From contig NZ_JAMTCO010000018.1 in NCBI RefSeq assembly GCF_024171925.1, positions 140,622 through 204,621 of the forward strand: a stretch of 64,000 nt of DNA, read 5' to 3'. Numbering within the stretch: position 1 is the stretch's first letter; the number at the start of each line of letters is the position of its first letter. The translations under genes and the position numbers were made by a program. The notes under the pieces are model-generated. The model saw nothing but the letters and a program-made list of their open reading frames with translations. It did no database searches and was not told the DNA's origin. Shown here piece by piece: positions 63,933-64,000 of the stretch. This stretch comes from Actinokineospora diospyrosa (GTDB lineage Bacteria; Actinomycetota; Actinomycetes; Mycobacteriales; Pseudonocardiaceae).

Positions 63933-64000
63933 CGTGGTGTTGTGTTGGGTTCGCATGATCGGGAAACGATTTCGCGTGAGTTGCGGTCGGGCCGGTCTTT
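63933..64000 (+). CDS. Possible start of an insertion-sequence transposase (partial)
   Basis: A frame open to the window edge contains ETISRELRSGRS, similar to the helix-turn-helix region of IS30-type transposases. An upstream GTG in another frame would read into a stop after about 15 codons, so the true start is uncertain. Too short to be sure. Confidence 0.2.

Larger units (their letters stand above)
63113..64000. other. Gene-poor right end with inverted repeat island
   Basis: No credible gene until the edge. It holds the end of the helicase transcript, the inverted 129-bp-type DnaA unit, the second tandem array and the second palindrome, the reverse complement of the 24.0-24.9 kb island but with the DnaA unit after rather than before the array. 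Beyond 63860 the sequence departs from the other copy. Confidence 0.8.

Overview
The window is a high-GC actinobacterial chromosome segment. Its core gene order matches that known around rpsB, rplS, ffh and smc in actinobacteria. The WhiG-type sigma factor, the GlnD/PII/AmtB operon, three adjacent type I signal peptidases, a class F sortase and abundant Thr/Pro-rich surface proteins point to Pseudonocardiales, probably Pseudonocardiaceae. The genus cannot be fixed from the sequence alone. No rRNA, tRNA or CRISPR array was found.

Layout. 1-5 kb: end of a VOC protein, then cdsA, frr, pyrH, tsf and rpsB (all minus), and a divergent M23 peptidase. 5.5-11.7 kb: whiG, xerC, dprA, yifB (comM) and yraN (minus), with a small coupled ORF and three decayed copies of the yifB 3' end between yifB and dprA. 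11.8-19.3 kb: DUF2469, rnhB, three lepB paralogues, rplS, trmD, rimM, a KH protein and rpsP. 19.5-23.7 kb: pxpA, a CPBP membrane protease, an amidohydrolase and ffh. 23.7-25.2 kb: a gene-free repeat-rich island. 25.2-29.3 kb: glnD-PII-amtB nitrogen operon with a candidate GlnR site. 29.4-37.1 kb: accessory block with an FhuF-like protein, a DUF6986-like protein, a two-component pair and a surface-assembly operon (membrane glycosyltransferase-like protein, DUF4397 protein, class F sortase), then a LuxR regulator that lacks the phospho-acceptor Asp. 37.2-47.5 kb: ftsY and smc, separated by a sodium/solute symporter, a Tat-exported FAD oxidoreductase, an acetyltransferase and a small membrane protein. 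47.7-54.8 kb: ECF sigma/anti-sigma pair, acylphosphatase, secreted phosphodiesterase-like protein, Thr-rich membrane protein, CAP protein, orphan KdpE-like regulator, HAAS protein and PadR. 55.2-63.1 kb: mutM, rnc, rpmF, yceD, DivIVA-like, secreted RNase, acetyltransferase, coaD, rsmD and a HelD-family helicase. 63.1-64 kb: a second, inverted copy of the repeat island, and possibly the start of an insertion-sequence gene.

How the genes work together. The minus-strand backbone handles translation (rpsB, tsf, frr, rplS, rpsP, rimM, trmD, rsmD, rpmF), protein targeting and export (ffh, ftsY, lepB), chromosome organisation (smc, xerC), DNA uptake and repair (dprA, yifB, mutM) and nitrogen sensing (amtB-PII-glnD). 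Accessory cell-surface and regulatory genes are inserted between these core blocks.

The least explained signals are non-coding. (1) Six paired DnaA-box-like motifs all have exactly 19 bp between boxes and lie in intergenic regions. (2) Two inverted composite repeat islands, about 39 kb apart, carry 69-bp tandem arrays and a conserved long hairpin. (3) The 3' end of yifB is duplicated in an alternating A-B-A-B pattern.
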